Source: a virus
Virus record (IMG/VR): IMGVR_UViG_3300032229_000074
Span: 1-27,730 of that record
Length of the DNA: 27,730 bases
Direction: 5' to 3' (one strand)
Shown: positions 16,301 through 23,844 of the stretch, in pieces
Layout of the letters: each line of letters opens with the position of its first letter
How positions within the stretch are numbered: position 1 is the stretch's first letter
Made by a program: the position numbers and the translations under genes
The notes under the pieces: model-generated
What the model saw: the letters and a program-made list of their open reading frames with translations, nothing else
Databases searched by the model: none
Told to the model about the DNA's origin: nothing

Positions 16301-17638
16301 GCGGATGGTGATGACAGCCTTATTGGTGAGGAGGGCGACGACACCGTCAGCGGAGAGGCCGGGGAGACCATTCTTGATGGCGGTGTAAGCACAGACACCT
16401 CCGGCGCAGACAGTCTTGCTGGTGCCGCAGATGACGACGCCTTAATCGATGGTGCTGACACAGCAAACAACGGCGTGACCAGCGAAGATGACTGGCTTGG
16501 CGGAACGGGCGGTGATTCGCTGGACGGAGGGGTGAGCACCGACACCTCTGGTTCAAATGACGCCCTGCTTGACCTGTCCTCTGAGGAAGTTGGCCAAGGT
16601 GAGGTTGACGCCATAAACGACGATGCCCTGCTTGACTTGTCTTCTGCCGAAGTTGGAGAGGGTGAGCAGAAGGCCATAAATGAATCTGAAAGCACAAATG
16701 ACGACGGGACTTGCAAGCTAGGGTTCCACGACGACGGCACTGGCTTGTGCGTTTCTGACGAAGATGAGCCTGAGACGCAAGAGTGCAAAATTGGTGAAGT
16801 CCGGAATCTGACAACCGGATTATGTGAACCGGCTGTAACCACAGGCGGCGGCGGCGGAGGGGGCGGTGGAGGCGGTGGAGGCGGCGGAAGCACGCTAGTC
16901 AGAAGGACTGCCACGACAATCCCATTTTTGTTTCCTTCTACGGAGCGGCCAATCGTTACCGCTCCTTCGATTAACGACGATCCCGTCATGAGAGGGGCTT
17001 TGCCTGATATGCCAGCAGAAACAAAATTCCAAGGCCCCTTGGATCAATTCCTTAAACTTGCAACGGAGTCATCTACTCCGAAGCCACAACAACCACAGCA
17101 GCAGCAGGCGGGAAACATGAACGACAGATTGACCTACCCCCAGGGCGGCTCGGACTACTTCAGCTACGGCCAGCAGTCTGACATTGACAACAACCTGTAC
17201 CCGCAGTTCGGTCAGGCCCCCACAGACCAGCCGATGGATGGGGCGCTCCAGTTCAACCAGGGCGGCTTGGCTGTGCCTCTGATGGCCGCTGGAGGCACCC
17301 GCTACGGTCAGTACGCTGGTGGTGGTCTGAACGTGGTTCAGCACAGCGGCAAGCACCGGGTTGACTTCCGCAAGGGAGATGCGGTGACCGGCCCTGGCGA
17401 TGGCCAGTCTGACGACATCCCCGCGATGCTTGCGGATGGTGAGTTTGTGTTCCCGGCTGACGTGGTTGCTGCGCTTGGAAATGGCTCAACAAAGGCTGGA
17501 AGCGATAAACTCTACGACATGATGCACTCCATCAGGGCATACCACAGGTCAGCCAAGCCGAAGGATCTGCCCCCTCCCGCAAAGAAATCACCGCTGGATT
17601 ACCTCAAGGGTAAGAAGTCCACCAAGGCCAGGAGTTAA
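13385..17638 (+). CDS. Large virion/ejection-type protein with RTX-like repeats
   Basis: 1417 residues; AAAGGTGA precedes the ATG. Regions in order: an AT-rich N-terminal part with many aromatics (1-350); an Ala/Gly amphipathic part (about 355-500) such as internal virion proteins carry; an acidic part with Asp-rich RTX-like repeats (about 695-755 and 840-1075, e.g. GGLGDDTL and GGVGEDTS) split by a Lys/Glu coiled coil (about 760-838); two 21-residue DALLDLSS units; two Cys-pair units (CKLGFHDDGTGLC and CKIGEVRNLTTGLC); 15 glycines; a disordered Pro/Gln stretch; and a C-terminal domain with VTGPGDGQSDDIPAMLADGEFVFP. I recall the last motif from podovirus internal/ejection proteins. Three ejection-type genes follow. 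Role in DNA ejection is inferred. Confidence 0.6.
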   Translation: MPGYSGAGAGFKKPFTPDQIPGLKQAAGEASGRAYPEIIATSVDMYGNELETGPSGRYYVNVRTGEGDYDYKRVIVDPQDIVYKNEEVYDPWGGGVDYEGSGIGAYRTQKVGYSTGQSIIDKAMADPLSWVASNVNFSGLGHGGDFTALDEQMKFLKDNKYDLSSLPNQGAVNQYNLTKQILDQGTTSKWSGQGYGTTDINAPIENAKVMAGMLANTGITDIKDFGKFNGVVSRQLTNVQLKDPVDPSKGYVYPEVANDEFTGKMLDVPKDVQVRDVQVGYTPEDSYILKQADIPIYGETFGNKVTKQSFVDAQNYNMAQGNIFSGTYIGHGRTNYGVQFAADGTPYFYTQFGGDTSSMADIAPIISFLAAIPTPLQPFAAAANALISIDNGNILGGLASLAGIPGVSEAAGAAGLANVATAIKTANQVVNLVNAIETGNVMAIATSAAGMLGVNTGSMQIGDTGLTVSDAMKAVNLVKAIESEDPTAIFKAAVGFGTAPNIQKALNSPTTTLDADGQRVADVVDTNFVADLVDPNSENFLGGAEESLGTTLAAAPDNVKSFDTVLSGLKNFGSKFLGTGQQDLASLQPTSGDLVGPTYTPENIGDVGNLLSGSSANVAGGSNLVDLAAIERARGQVTLGDIQGNVIDLTNVAPGGTLPEVIVGGTSKEDVDNILKAEDEEVQADLQDAINKSTLVGGAAEDTLTAAGEDTLKATEGADIIEADGEDTIASTTGTDSVSSAAGDDTVNADASTDTAGNITDQIKSQEEILTTAKETLSEAKKEASDNLDLAYLAGIVGDPVGQAVAEYKAEKAQEVVAEQKEIIASTVTVIEELKKEEVNNLLNDTLIGGLGNDALLDEIGASTLVGGLGDDTLIVADGADTTNGGLVDDALIGDVVDTLVGATGADTLSGGVGEDTSIGGTGEDTTAGGVLLDTTDDGAGDDTLNGGAATLVGGAADDALSADTGQTTLVSADGDDSLIGEEGDDTVSGEAGETILDGGVSTDTSGADSLAGAADDDALIDGADTANNGVTSEDDWLGGTGGDSLDGGVSTDTSGSNDALLDLSSEEVGQGEVDAINDDALLDLSSAEVGEGEQKAINESESTNDDGTCKLGFHDDGTGLCVSDEDEPETQECKIGEVRNLTTGLCEPAVTTGGGGGGGGGGGGGGGSTLVRRTATTIPFLFPSTERPIVTAPSINDDPVMRGALPDMPAETKFQGPLDQFLKLATESSTPKPQQPQQQQAGNMNDRLTYPQGGSDYFSYGQQSDIDNNLYPQFGQAPTDQPMDGALQFNQGGLAVPLMAAGGTRYGQYAGGGLNVVQHSGKHRVDFRKGDAVTGPGDGQSDDIPAMLADGEFVFPADVVAALGNGSTKAGSDKLYDMMHSIRAYHRSAKPKDLPPPAKKSPLDYLKGKKSTKARS
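15901..16560 (+). repeat. RTX-like Asp/Gly-rich repeat region
   Basis: Encodes a run of short units of the GGxGxDxL kind, e.g. GGLGNDALL, GGLGDDTLI, GGVGEDTSI, GGTGEDTTA and GAGDDTLNGG. Many units depart from the strict calcium-binding nonapeptide, with E or T at ligand positions, so calcium binding is possible but not assured. Confidence 0.7.
16559..16684 (+). repeat. 63-bp tandem repeat (two units)
   Basis: Units 16559-16621 and 16622-16684 encode DALLDLSSEEVGQGEVDAIND and DALLDLSSAEVGEGEQKAINE-type sequence, exactly 21 residues each. They lie between the RTX-like region and the Cys-pair units. Confidence 0.9.
16844..16888 (+). repeat. Poly-glycine linker of 15 codons
   Basis: Fifteen consecutive Gly codons using GGC, GGA, GGT and GGG. 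It is flanked by Thr-Thr and Ser-Thr, and separates the acidic repeat half from the C-terminal domain. A flexible hinge is the likely role. Confidence 0.95.
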
Positions 17639-17640
17639 AA

Positions 17641-18789
17641 ATGTCAATTGTTCAAGGCTCTGCGCTTCCCAACGTCACTGAGACGACGACCACCAAGGAC
17701 ACATCTCCTGCTGGTTACCAGACCTACCTAGAAAATATAGCCAAGGCCGGATCTGGTGCGCTCACGAATGTTTCGGCTGATGGGAAAACCACCTCACTGA
17801 AAACCGGCGCAGACCTTGTTGCCGGTTACGACCCAATGCAGAACCTGGGCTACAACCAGCTTCAATCGGCTGTGGGGGCGTACCAGCCTGGGCTGACTGC
17901 TGCCGGTCAGACTGCGGGCCGGGCGGCTCAAGGCATCACCCCTGAGCGTATACAGGCGCTGCTAAACCCGTACACCACCAACGTGGTCAACGAGATGGCA
18001 CGCCTGACCAACCAGAACATGGAGCGCAGCCTCTTGCCGGGCCTTAAAGCGGGTTTTGTGGGAACTGGAGGGCTAGGTAGCCAGAGGTACGCTGGAGCGC
18101 TTGGACAGAGCTTGGCTGACATGCAAGCCAACTTGACAGGCCAGCAGACTGGCGCTCTTTCGGCGGGTTTCGGCCAAGCCTTGAAAGGTGCGCTGGACGA
18201 GGCTCAGTTGATGAACCTTGCTGCCAAGACGCAGGCCGACATTGCCAAGCAGGAGCAAGATCTTGGCATCGCTGGCGCTGGTGCATTGACCAAAGCCGGT
18301 GCAGAGCGTCAGAAGTACCAGCAGAGTTTGCTTGATGCTCCGCTTGCAATCGCAAAAGAAGCCTCTGGCCTCATGCGTGGGTTGGCACTTCCGTTAGATC
18401 AAACGAAGACTGCTACAGGGCCGAAGACTCGGGATTACTACCAGCAGTCTGACCTCGGCAAGATGGCTGGCGTGCTGTCCTTAATTGGTGGCGCTAAAGA
18501 AGGCAAAGAGGGTGAGGGCTTCAGTAGGCTCCTCGGCATTCTGCAAAGCACTGGCGCAAAAGGTGGCAACATTATTAACAGCTTGCTCTATCCATCAGGT
18601 GCAGCGACTGCCTCCGTTGGACAGGGTGAAATTGATGCGCTTAAAGCTGCTGGCGTTTATGACGACTATCAAGCACTTATTTCTGGGCTACAGAACAATT
18701 ATTCAGATGTGCTTCCTGAAGACGTGACTGCGGCATACACCAACCTGTTTAATGTTCTTGGCGAAGACGATTACTTCACCGGTCCCTGA
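17641..18789 (+). CDS. Internal virion / ejection protein
   Basis: 382 residues, starting two bases after the previous stop with AGGAG before ATG. After a Thr-rich N-terminus comes YDPMQNLGYNQLQSAVGAYQ, then ALLNPYTTNVVNEMARLTNQ, a Gly-rich GFVGTGGLGSQRYAGALGQ, and a long Ala/Gln/Lys helix (about 175-250). The 'NPY...VV.E.....' followed by 'G..G..R' pattern is one I know from podovirus internal proteins thought to be ejected with DNA. There is no signal peptide or enzyme motif. It sits second in a four-gene block of similar proteins ending with a transglycosylase, comparable in layout to the T7 gp14-15-16 set. Confidence 0.6.
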   Translation: MSIVQGSALPNVTETTTTKDTSPAGYQTYLENIAKAGSGALTNVSADGKTTSLKTGADLVAGYDPMQNLGYNQLQSAVGAYQPGLTAAGQTAGRAAQGITPERIQALLNPYTTNVVNEMARLTNQNMERSLLPGLKAGFVGTGGLGSQRYAGALGQSLADMQANLTGQQTGALSAGFGQALKGALDEAQLMNLAAKTQADIAKQEQDLGIAGAGALTKAGAERQKYQQSLLDAPLAIAKEASGLMRGLALPLDQTKTATGPKTRDYYQQSDLGKMAGVLSLIGGAKEGKEGEGFSRLLGILQSTGAKGGNIINSLLYPSGAATASVGQGEIDALKAAGVYDDYQALISGLQNNYSDVLPEDVTAAYTNLFNVLGEDDYFTGP

Positions 18790-18812
18790 TGGTTTAAAAA
18801 GAGGTCATAAAC

Positions 18813-20513
18813 ATGGCAACGAAAACAGATTCGGTTTTTGCCCCCGGTCAAGATCCGGCTGCAATAGAGGCCAACCGCGCCTATCAGGACGCCCTTGCAA
18901 AACTGACCCAGTCACTTGATCAGCGCAAGAATCGGTTCTTCGACCCAACATACTTGGCGGCGGCACAGGGCTTTCTTGAGCCTGGGTCTCCTGACTTTTT
19001 TGAGTCTCTCGGAAGGGTTGCCGGGAACATCGGGAAAGCCCAAGAGGCGGGCATCAAAGAGGATCAGACCATCGCACAGCAGCGTCTTGAGCTTGCTGGC
19101 CGAGGCGTAGAGCTTCAGCGCCAGAAGGCCAACGATGCTGAGATCTCACGATACCTTGGCGACACGCAAAAGCCACAAGTCCCGGCAGCGCCAAGACCAC
19201 AGGCGGCAGCGCCTACTGGCCCGCTATCCGTCGCAGCAAGTCCAGAAGACCCATTAGCAGATCGCGGCGCTCTGTCTCAAGTTGAACCAGTCAAGATTGT
19301 TGGATCGCCACAGGGCGCTTTAGCCTCTATGGAAGCTGGGAAGCCCCCAGGGTATGAGGGCGTTGAAGGCATTCCAGTCATGGCCCCAAACCCCAGCTTT
19401 ATGTCTGGGAAGGATTTTGTCCGTCTGAGCCGCAACAGTACCAACAGGCCCGCTGCTGACCTCTTTAAAGAGGCTCAAGAGATGGAGGCAAAGCGCTACC
19501 GTGACAAAGAGGGTGGCGTGGTGGACTTGGCCACTGGTCTGTATTACCAGTTCCCCACGGGTGCGACCGAAGAGATCCAGATTTACGGATACCCTGGCAC
19601 GCATAAAGTTGATAAACGCACCGCTGCAAGACTTAGCCTGCTTGCTGCCAGAAACGATCCCAAATATCACGAATTGGCCAAGCTCACTGTTGAAGGTCCA
19701 GGCAAGGCAGGCCCACCCAAAGAAGGTGAGCCAAGTCGCGGCTTACAGTCACAACAGGCTTTGGCTGTAGAGTTAGAAGGAGCCAAAGCACGCGAAATTG
19801 CGCTTAATCAAGCCGACGCCAAAAAAATATCCTCTTTGAGTGATACGAAGGCAACGGCAGGCCGCGTATTTGGCAACTCAACTCGCGTTTTAAGCGCTCT
19901 TAATGAAAGCCCAAACTTCTTTGGTATTTTTGAAAGACCCGGTCTTGTCCCCGCCATTCTTGGCGCTGTGGATGCTGGCATCAGAACTCAAAATGGCAGT
20001 ATCAGCATTGGCGATCTTCAGTCTGCTGTTACAAAAGTGATGCCAGGAGTTAAGCAAAAAGATTTGGATAACATCAAGAGAGCAGCGGCAGAGCTTGCTG
20101 AAGTTGAGCTTCTGTACACCAAACTTTATGTGTCTGGTGATGGTGCTATCACCGAGGGTGAGCGCAAGATTGTCCGGGCTATCCCAGGAACGGTCAGCAG
20201 CAGCCCAGAAGTGCTCCGCACTCGCATGGAGTTGCTCAAATCCCGCTCACAGTTTGACTTAGATGTGGCTGACGCATTTGAGAAGTGGGAGGATAAAAAT
20301 CCTGGCCGACCTTACCGTGAATTTGAGCGCAAGTCTCAGGTGTACAAGGACATCAAGAAGGATTTTGAGGAGCAGACCGAGAGGATCTTTGGCGGCATCA
20401 AGGCCGTGCCCACGCGCCAACGAGTTGCAGAGGCTGCTGCAAAACCACCCCCTGGCAAAGGCAAAGACTTGAGATCCGCGAAAGAACGAGTTGAAGATAT
20501 TTTGAAAGACTGA
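18813..20513 (+). CDS. Internal virion / ejection protein with coiled coils
   Basis: 566 residues; AAGAGGT precedes the ATG. A helical N-terminal third (residues 15-115, charged with Gln/Leu heptads) leads to a Pro/Ala-rich linker (about 125-160). A mixed middle region follows, and then a helical C-terminal third containing LYVSGDGAITEGERKIVRAIPG, VLRTRMELLKSRSQFDLDVADAFEKW and NPGRPYREFERK. The C-terminal block is one I recall as conserved among ejection-type proteins of aquatic podovirus-like phages. No catalytic residues are evident. Position between another internal protein and a transglycosylase supports a gp15-like inner-core role. That role is inference. Confidence 0.6.
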   Translation: MATKTDSVFAPGQDPAAIEANRAYQDALAKLTQSLDQRKNRFFDPTYLAAAQGFLEPGSPDFFESLGRVAGNIGKAQEAGIKEDQTIAQQRLELAGRGVELQRQKANDAEISRYLGDTQKPQVPAAPRPQAAAPTGPLSVAASPEDPLADRGALSQVEPVKIVGSPQGALASMEAGKPPGYEGVEGIPVMAPNPSFMSGKDFVRLSRNSTNRPAADLFKEAQEMEAKRYRDKEGGVVDLATGLYYQFPTGATEEIQIYGYPGTHKVDKRTAARLSLLAARNDPKYHELAKLTVEGPGKAGPPKEGEPSRGLQSQQALAVELEGAKAREIALNQADAKKISSLSDTKATAGRVFGNSTRVLSALNESPNFFGIFERPGLVPAILGAVDAGIRTQNGSISIGDLQSAVTKVMPGVKQKDLDNIKRAAAELAEVELLYTKLYVSGDGAITEGERKIVRAIPGTVSSSPEVLRTRMELLKSRSQFDLDVADAFEKWEDKNPGRPYREFERKSQVYKDIKKDFEEQTERIFGGIKAVPTRQRVAEAAAKPPPGKGKDLRSAKERVEDILKD

Positions 20514-20514
20514 C

Positions 20515-22146
20515 ATGGCCAAACTTTCATTTCTTGATCAACTCAACGAAGAGCAGCTTGAGTACGCCCGCAGGGTCGGAGAGAAGGCCAAGGAGATGGG
20601 CATACCGCCTGCCCTGGCCATCTCTATTGCCTACCATGAGAGCCGCTTGAATCCCAATGTTGGGCGCGGCTCAAGTGGCGAGTTTGGCATCATGCAGGTC
20701 ATGCCCAACACCGGCAAGGGCATGGGGTACACCAACAAGGACTTGGCCGACCCCGACAAGAACATCGAAGCCGGGCTGAAGTACCTCAAGAAGAACTTGG
20801 ACGCCTTCGAGGGTGATGCGCGGCTTGCAACCATTGGCTACAACGCAGGGACGGACAGCGCGTTCTTTTCTGGTGGTGAGTTGCCGAAGGTCACTGTGGA
20901 CTACCTCAAGGCCATGAAGGGCTACGGCGCTTTTGCTGCCCCAGCGGCACAACCTCAAGCCGCACAGCCTCAAGCGGCACAACCTCAAACTGCTGAAGCG
21001 CAAGCGGCTGTATCGCAACCTCAAAAGACGCAAGCCGAAGAACCTCAAGAGACCGATGAAATGCGTGATGCCCGCATGCAGTCGGCTATGGATGCCCAGG
21101 AGAAGCGTCAGGCTCAAATGATAGGGGCTGGCACAGGTGCTGGCATCTCTGCCGCCCGGCTGGCCGGATCTGGCGCAGGGGCAGTCATACAGGCAGGCGG
21201 AAAACGCGCAGGAGAGGGCTTCAGGGCAGGGATGCAGGGTAGCGCACCTACAGCCCCGGCAGCGCCCTCTATAGCCCTTCCTGGCGCTCCAGCGGCCCCT
21301 GCCGCCCCAGGCGCTCCTAGCCAAAGCATCATGCGTCAACCGATACCTTCGGGCGGTCCGGACGCTGGCCGCATGGCCCCAGGGCAGACAGGCACGATGC
21401 CGTACAACTACGCCAAGGCCGCAGGCTTGACCGACATTGAGGCTGGTCGTGCGCTGGATATGACCAAGCAGGCGGGCGGTGTTCACGACTTGACCTCGCA
21501 ACGCCGGGAGGGATTGGGCAAGATTCAAAGCCTGTTCCCCAGCGAGAGGTACATTGAGAACCCACGCTTTGGCGGAATCATGACGCCAGACCAGGGTGTC
21601 GGCGGTGGGCCGAGGCAGTCTTTCAAGGTGCAAGGAGCAATTCCAGCCGCTGATTTGCCGCCGAACTTTATGGCTGGTCCAGCAGCGCCACCGCCCCAAG
21701 GGACTTTGGTTCAGCTACCCCCTCGCCAACCTATTCCGACAACTCCAATCCCTCCAAAACCACCGTCAGGGCTTGAGACTGTGACAAACCTGTTTAAGGG
21801 CATGATACGGCCAGTAGCAGCCGCCACTTCAACCGCTCTTAAATACGTTTTACCTCCTTTGGGTTTGGCCAACATTGCCGGTGAAGGTGTCAACATTGCG
21901 CAGCAATTGCGCAAGCCAGAGGATCAGCGGGATCTTACAAGCGCGGGTTTAAGCGCAACAGGCATCTTGGGGACAGGTATGGCATTGGCCAATAAAAACC
22001 CATATCTTGGCGGGGCCTTGGCGGCTGGATCTGCGCTTACACAGGAATATCGAAACAACCCAGAGATGCAGGAATATCTCAGGCAAAAAATGCAGGGAAT
22101 GGCCAGACATCCTTTGCTGGATGAAATGACCGGACCTCTCCCCTAA
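20515..22146 (+). CDS. Virion lytic transglycosylase fused to an ejection-type tail
   Basis: 543 residues; ATG one base after the upstream stop. Residues about 12-130 form an SLT (goose-lysozyme-like) lytic transglycosylase. The likely catalytic Glu42 is in HESRLNP, GEFGIMQVMPNTG spans 55-67, and ATIGYNAG spans 105-112. A tandem AAQPQ linker (about 143-160) and Ala/Pro-rich segments (about 240-270) follow, then a C-terminal part with a hydrophobic stretch (LKYVLPPLGLANIAGEGVNI) and an Ala/Gly helix (near 485-505). It probably opens the cell wall during DNA entry, like T7 gp16 or P22-type internal proteins, and differs from the endolysin that lyses at the end. Last gene before a terminator. 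Confidence 0.8.
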   Translation: MAKLSFLDQLNEEQLEYARRVGEKAKEMGIPPALAISIAYHESRLNPNVGRGSSGEFGIMQVMPNTGKGMGYTNKDLADPDKNIEAGLKYLKKNLDAFEGDARLATIGYNAGTDSAFFSGGELPKVTVDYLKAMKGYGAFAAPAAQPQAAQPQAAQPQTAEAQAAVSQPQKTQAEEPQETDEMRDARMQSAMDAQEKRQAQMIGAGTGAGISAARLAGSGAGAVIQAGGKRAGEGFRAGMQGSAPTAPAAPSIALPGAPAAPAAPGAPSQSIMRQPIPSGGPDAGRMAPGQTGTMPYNYAKAAGLTDIEAGRALDMTKQAGGVHDLTSQRREGLGKIQSLFPSERYIENPRFGGIMTPDQGVGGGPRQSFKVQGAIPAADLPPNFMAGPAAPPPQGTLVQLPPRQPIPTTPIPPKPPSGLETVTNLFKGMIRPVAAATSTALKYVLPPLGLANIAGEGVNIAQQLRKPEDQRDLTSAGLSATGILGTGMALANKNPYLGGALAAGSALTQEYRNNPEMQEYLRQKMQGMARHPLLDEMTGPLP

Positions 22147-22207
22147 TTCAAGCGACTCCTCCACGCTTGGATTGCCGTGGCTTTGCAGTTGCCTACGGTA
22201 CTTCCAG

Positions 22208-22239
22208 CCCCCTACCTCGAAAGGGTAGGGGGTCTTTTT
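22208..22239 (+). terminator. Intrinsic terminator of the late operon
   Basis: CCCCCTACC at 22208-22216 pairs perfectly with GGTAGGGGG at 22224-22232. A T-G pair may extend the stem, leaving the loop CGAAA. TCTTTTT follows at 22233-22239. It terminates rightward transcription. On the other strand no U-run follows the stem, so it is one-directional by this criterion. It lies in the 91-base gap between convergent genes and abuts the stop of the leftward gene. Confidence 0.9.
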
Positions 22240-22459
22240 AAGGAAGCTGTGTTGCCAGGGCCTTGGCCACTTCTTGGTTCATGTTGGCCACGATGGTGAC
22301 ACAGCGCTTGTGCTCCTCCATGGCGATCATGGGGCGGATCACGGCCTCCAGCTTCTCGGCAAATTGCAAGATGTCTACCTCGTCAGCGATCAGCGGATCT
22401 GGCCGCTTCTCGTCGCTGTAGAAAAAGACTTGCTTGACCAGTTCTTCACTTAGTTTCAT
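22238..22459 (-). CDS. Small acidic hypothetical protein
   Basis: 73 residues, the last gene of the leftward operon. GGAAGG precedes its ATG with good spacing, and its start overlaps the upstream gene's end by 14 bases. The sequence is helical: MKLSEELVKQVFFYSDEKRP, then ADEVDILQFAEKLEAVI, then MEEHKRCVTIVANMNQEVAKAL. No motif known to me is present. A single Cys makes metal binding unlikely. It may be an early phage accessory protein. Function unknown. Confidence 0.6.
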   Translation of the reverse strand: MKLSEELVKQVFFYSDEKRPDPLIADEVDILQFAEKLEAVIRPMIAMEEHKRCVTIVANMNQEVAKALATQLP

Positions 22460-22661
22460 TTGTTACCTTCCAGTGTTCCCAGTTGATGATGGTGTTGCGG
22501 GCCATTGTCATGTGTGCGTGGCCCGTGTAGGGGTTCCCTTTGCTCTCCAAAAAGTTCTCAATGACATCGCTCTGTGACAAAAACATTTGATGCTTTTGAG
22601 CATCATCCTTTTTTACAAACAGCTTGCCGTCAGTGGTCTCAAATGCGGTGATGGATTTCAT
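22446..22661 (-). CDS. Small conserved phage protein
   Basis: 71 residues from the ATG at 22661, which overlaps the nuclease stop as ATGA. A longer reading to 22742 would lie inside the nuclease gene and has no support. The protein begins MKSITAFETTDGKLFVKKDD, then AQKHQMFLSQ. The 'FET.DGK.F..K.DA..HQ' pattern is one I recall from widespread small phage early proteins of unknown role. The rest is helical. There is no strong Shine-Dalgarno, so translation is probably coupled to the nuclease. Confidence 0.65.
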   Translation of the reverse strand: MKSITAFETTDGKLFVKKDDAQKHQMFLSQSDVIENFLESKGNPYTGHAHMTMARNTIINWEHWKVTNETK

Positions 22662-23428
22662 GTGTGTTGATTTTTGAGTTGCCAAAACTGCAATAAAGCG
22701 CAGAACATAGCCCAGCCGCGCTTGAGATCTTTTTCTTCCCACTCCTTTACGACGACAAGCCCAGGCACACTGCGAGAGACGAACACGTTGGCACAGCGTG
22801 CAGCAGGGATGCCCAGGCCAACACGGTAAGCGGCCAACTGCATCAGGTGGTCGTCGTAGAGGTCAATCTTGTCAGGGTCGCTGAACTCCTTAGTCTTTAT
22901 GTCGGCCACGATCCCAACGCCGACGGTGCTGTGCAAGTCGCACTTGCCGCCGAAGCCGTAACTGTGACCGAAGGCACGTTCAGCAATCCACGGCTGCTGC
23001 CCGAAGGAGGCGTCCAGAGCGGCCACAGTAGCCTTGACATGCTCCTCGTGAAGCAAGGTCACTGTGCCCTCATAAAAGCCCTGGATTGAGGCATGGATGG
23101 CCGTGCCGTCGTCTGCTGCCTTGCGTCCCTGCTCCTTGCTGTCGGTCATGATCCGGGCGATGTAGTCATCCTCCGGCTCACCCTCGATGCGAGGCAGGGT
23201 CAGAGCGGCCATCAGCACTTGCTTTTGCAGCCATTGGATGAGCGCAGGCTTGGCCATCACGTTCAGAACTGTGGTGACGCTTGGCACAAGGCTTTCGGTG
23301 CGGGCGTCACGGAGCGTGGTGTTGCGCTCCTTGCCGTTCTTGCCGATCACCGTGTACCGAGGAATGCCATCACGGGTGTACCAGTGCCCAGATTCTTGGG
23401 CGTGGCCATCTTTTGCAATCAAAGTCAT
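22658..23428 (-). CDS. PD-(D/E)XK nuclease (RecB/Cas4-like exonuclease)
   Basis: 256 residues. After PSVTTVLNVMAKPALIQWLQ and a GTAIHASIQGFYEG helix (His112) come Glu150 (AERAF), Asp164 in GGKCDL, and Asp176-x-Lys178 in VADIKTKE, then QLAAYR (197-202). This order (H, E, D, DxK, QxxxY) is that of RecB-family PD-(D/E)XK nucleases, which in phages act as 5'-3' exonucleases or DNA-end processing enzymes, with metal bound by the D/D/K set. An SSB-like gene in the same operon suggests a recombination or replication-repair role. AAGGCGG lies upstream of the ATG, which overlaps the preceding stop by four bases. Confidence 0.8.
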   Translation of the reverse strand: MTLIAKDGHAQESGHWYTRDGIPRYTVIGKNGKERNTTLRDARTESLVPSVTTVLNVMAKPALIQWLQKQVLMAALTLPRIEGEPEDDYIARIMTDSKEQGRKAADDGTAIHASIQGFYEGTVTLLHEEHVKATVAALDASFGQQPWIAERAFGHSYGFGGKCDLHSTVGVGIVADIKTKEFSDPDKIDLYDDHLMQLAAYRVGLGIPAARCANVFVSRSVPGLVVVKEWEEKDLKRGWAMFCALLQFWQLKNQHT

Positions 23429-23667
23429 TGCGCTGCCGCCTTAGCTTTTCTGGCCACCCACGCCTGTTTCATACGCTCACTCATAAGAGCACGAGATTCA
23501 GGTGACTGAGATCTGCGGGGCTTCTTGGTTGCTTCGTAGTGTCTTTTGGACGACTCACGCTGCTTTTCTTTTTTCAGTTTCTGCTCCATGCGCATGGTTT
23601 CAAGCATTGCTTCCAACACAGACACGCGCAGCATGAGATCAAGTTTTTCGGCTTTAGAAATAAACAC
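23425..23667 (-). CDS. Small basic coiled-coil protein
   Basis: 80 residues from a GTG start at 23667. AAGGAG sits five bases before it, which decides the start over the internal ATG at Met12. The N-terminal 40 residues form a heptad-like helix (KLDLMLRVSVLEAMLETMRM) running into a Lys/Arg-rich stretch. The end, SPESRALMSERMKQAWVARK, resembles the small DNA-binding motifs seen in homing endonucleases (NUMOD3-like, low certainty). It is very basic overall, so nucleic-acid binding is plausible. It overlaps the nuclease start by four bases. The Shine-Dalgarno overlaps the stop of the upstream membrane protein gene. Confidence 0.55.
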   Translation of the reverse strand: MFISKAEKLDLMLRVSVLEAMLETMRMEQKLKKEKQRESSKRHYEATKKPRRSQSPESRALMSERMKQAWVARKAKAAAQ

Positions 23668-23676
23668 AGTTGCTCC

Positions 23677-23844
23677 TTAGAAAAATCCAACCCAGACGCC
23701 AGTTCCGTGAATCCAGGCGATGGGAAACAAAATGGCCCCTGCGATTAGGAAGCCCCAGGCTGCGGTCTGAAGGCAAACCACGATGTGCGTGATCCAGGCA
23801 GCAAAGCCCCAGATCACCAAAACAATTGGCAGTACGTCTTCCAT
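23677..23844 (-). CDS. Small membrane protein with two hydrophobic segments
   Basis: 55 residues from ATG at 23844, which overlaps the preceding stop as TAATG. AAGGAG lies upstream. An upstream ATG (23889) would sit inside the HNH gene. Two membrane segments are evident: residues 4-24 (VLPIVLVIWGFAAWITHIVV) and about 28-45 (AAWGFLIAGAILFPIAWI), joined by a Cys-Leu-Gln-Thr turn. It has very few charges. It could be a superinfection-exclusion or host-takeover protein of the inner membrane. Nothing identifies which, and no family is recognised. Confidence 0.55.
   Translation of the reverse strand: MEDVLPIVLVIWGFAAWITHIVVCLQTAAWGFLIAGAILFPIAWIHGTGVWVGFF

Noticed and set aside
16282-16989. 235-residue minus-strand frame rich in Ser and Pro
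   Set aside because: It is the antisense shadow of the Asp/Gly/Thr repeats, with a poly-Pro run opposite the poly-Gly codons and no ribosome-binding site. Several similar minus-strand frames lie under the fibre and nozzle genes for the same reason.
20938-21000. Tandem 15-bp units as a DNA regulatory or phase-variable repeat
   Set aside because: They encode an AAQPQ linker in frame within the transglycosylase fusion. The unit is a multiple of three and the copies have diverged at third positions, as expected for a plain protein linker.
23093-23509. 138-residue plus-strand frame opposite the nuclease gene
   Set aside because: The nuclease on the minus strand has clear PD-(D/E)XK motifs and operon coupling. 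The plus-strand frame has no recognisable motif or ribosome-binding site.
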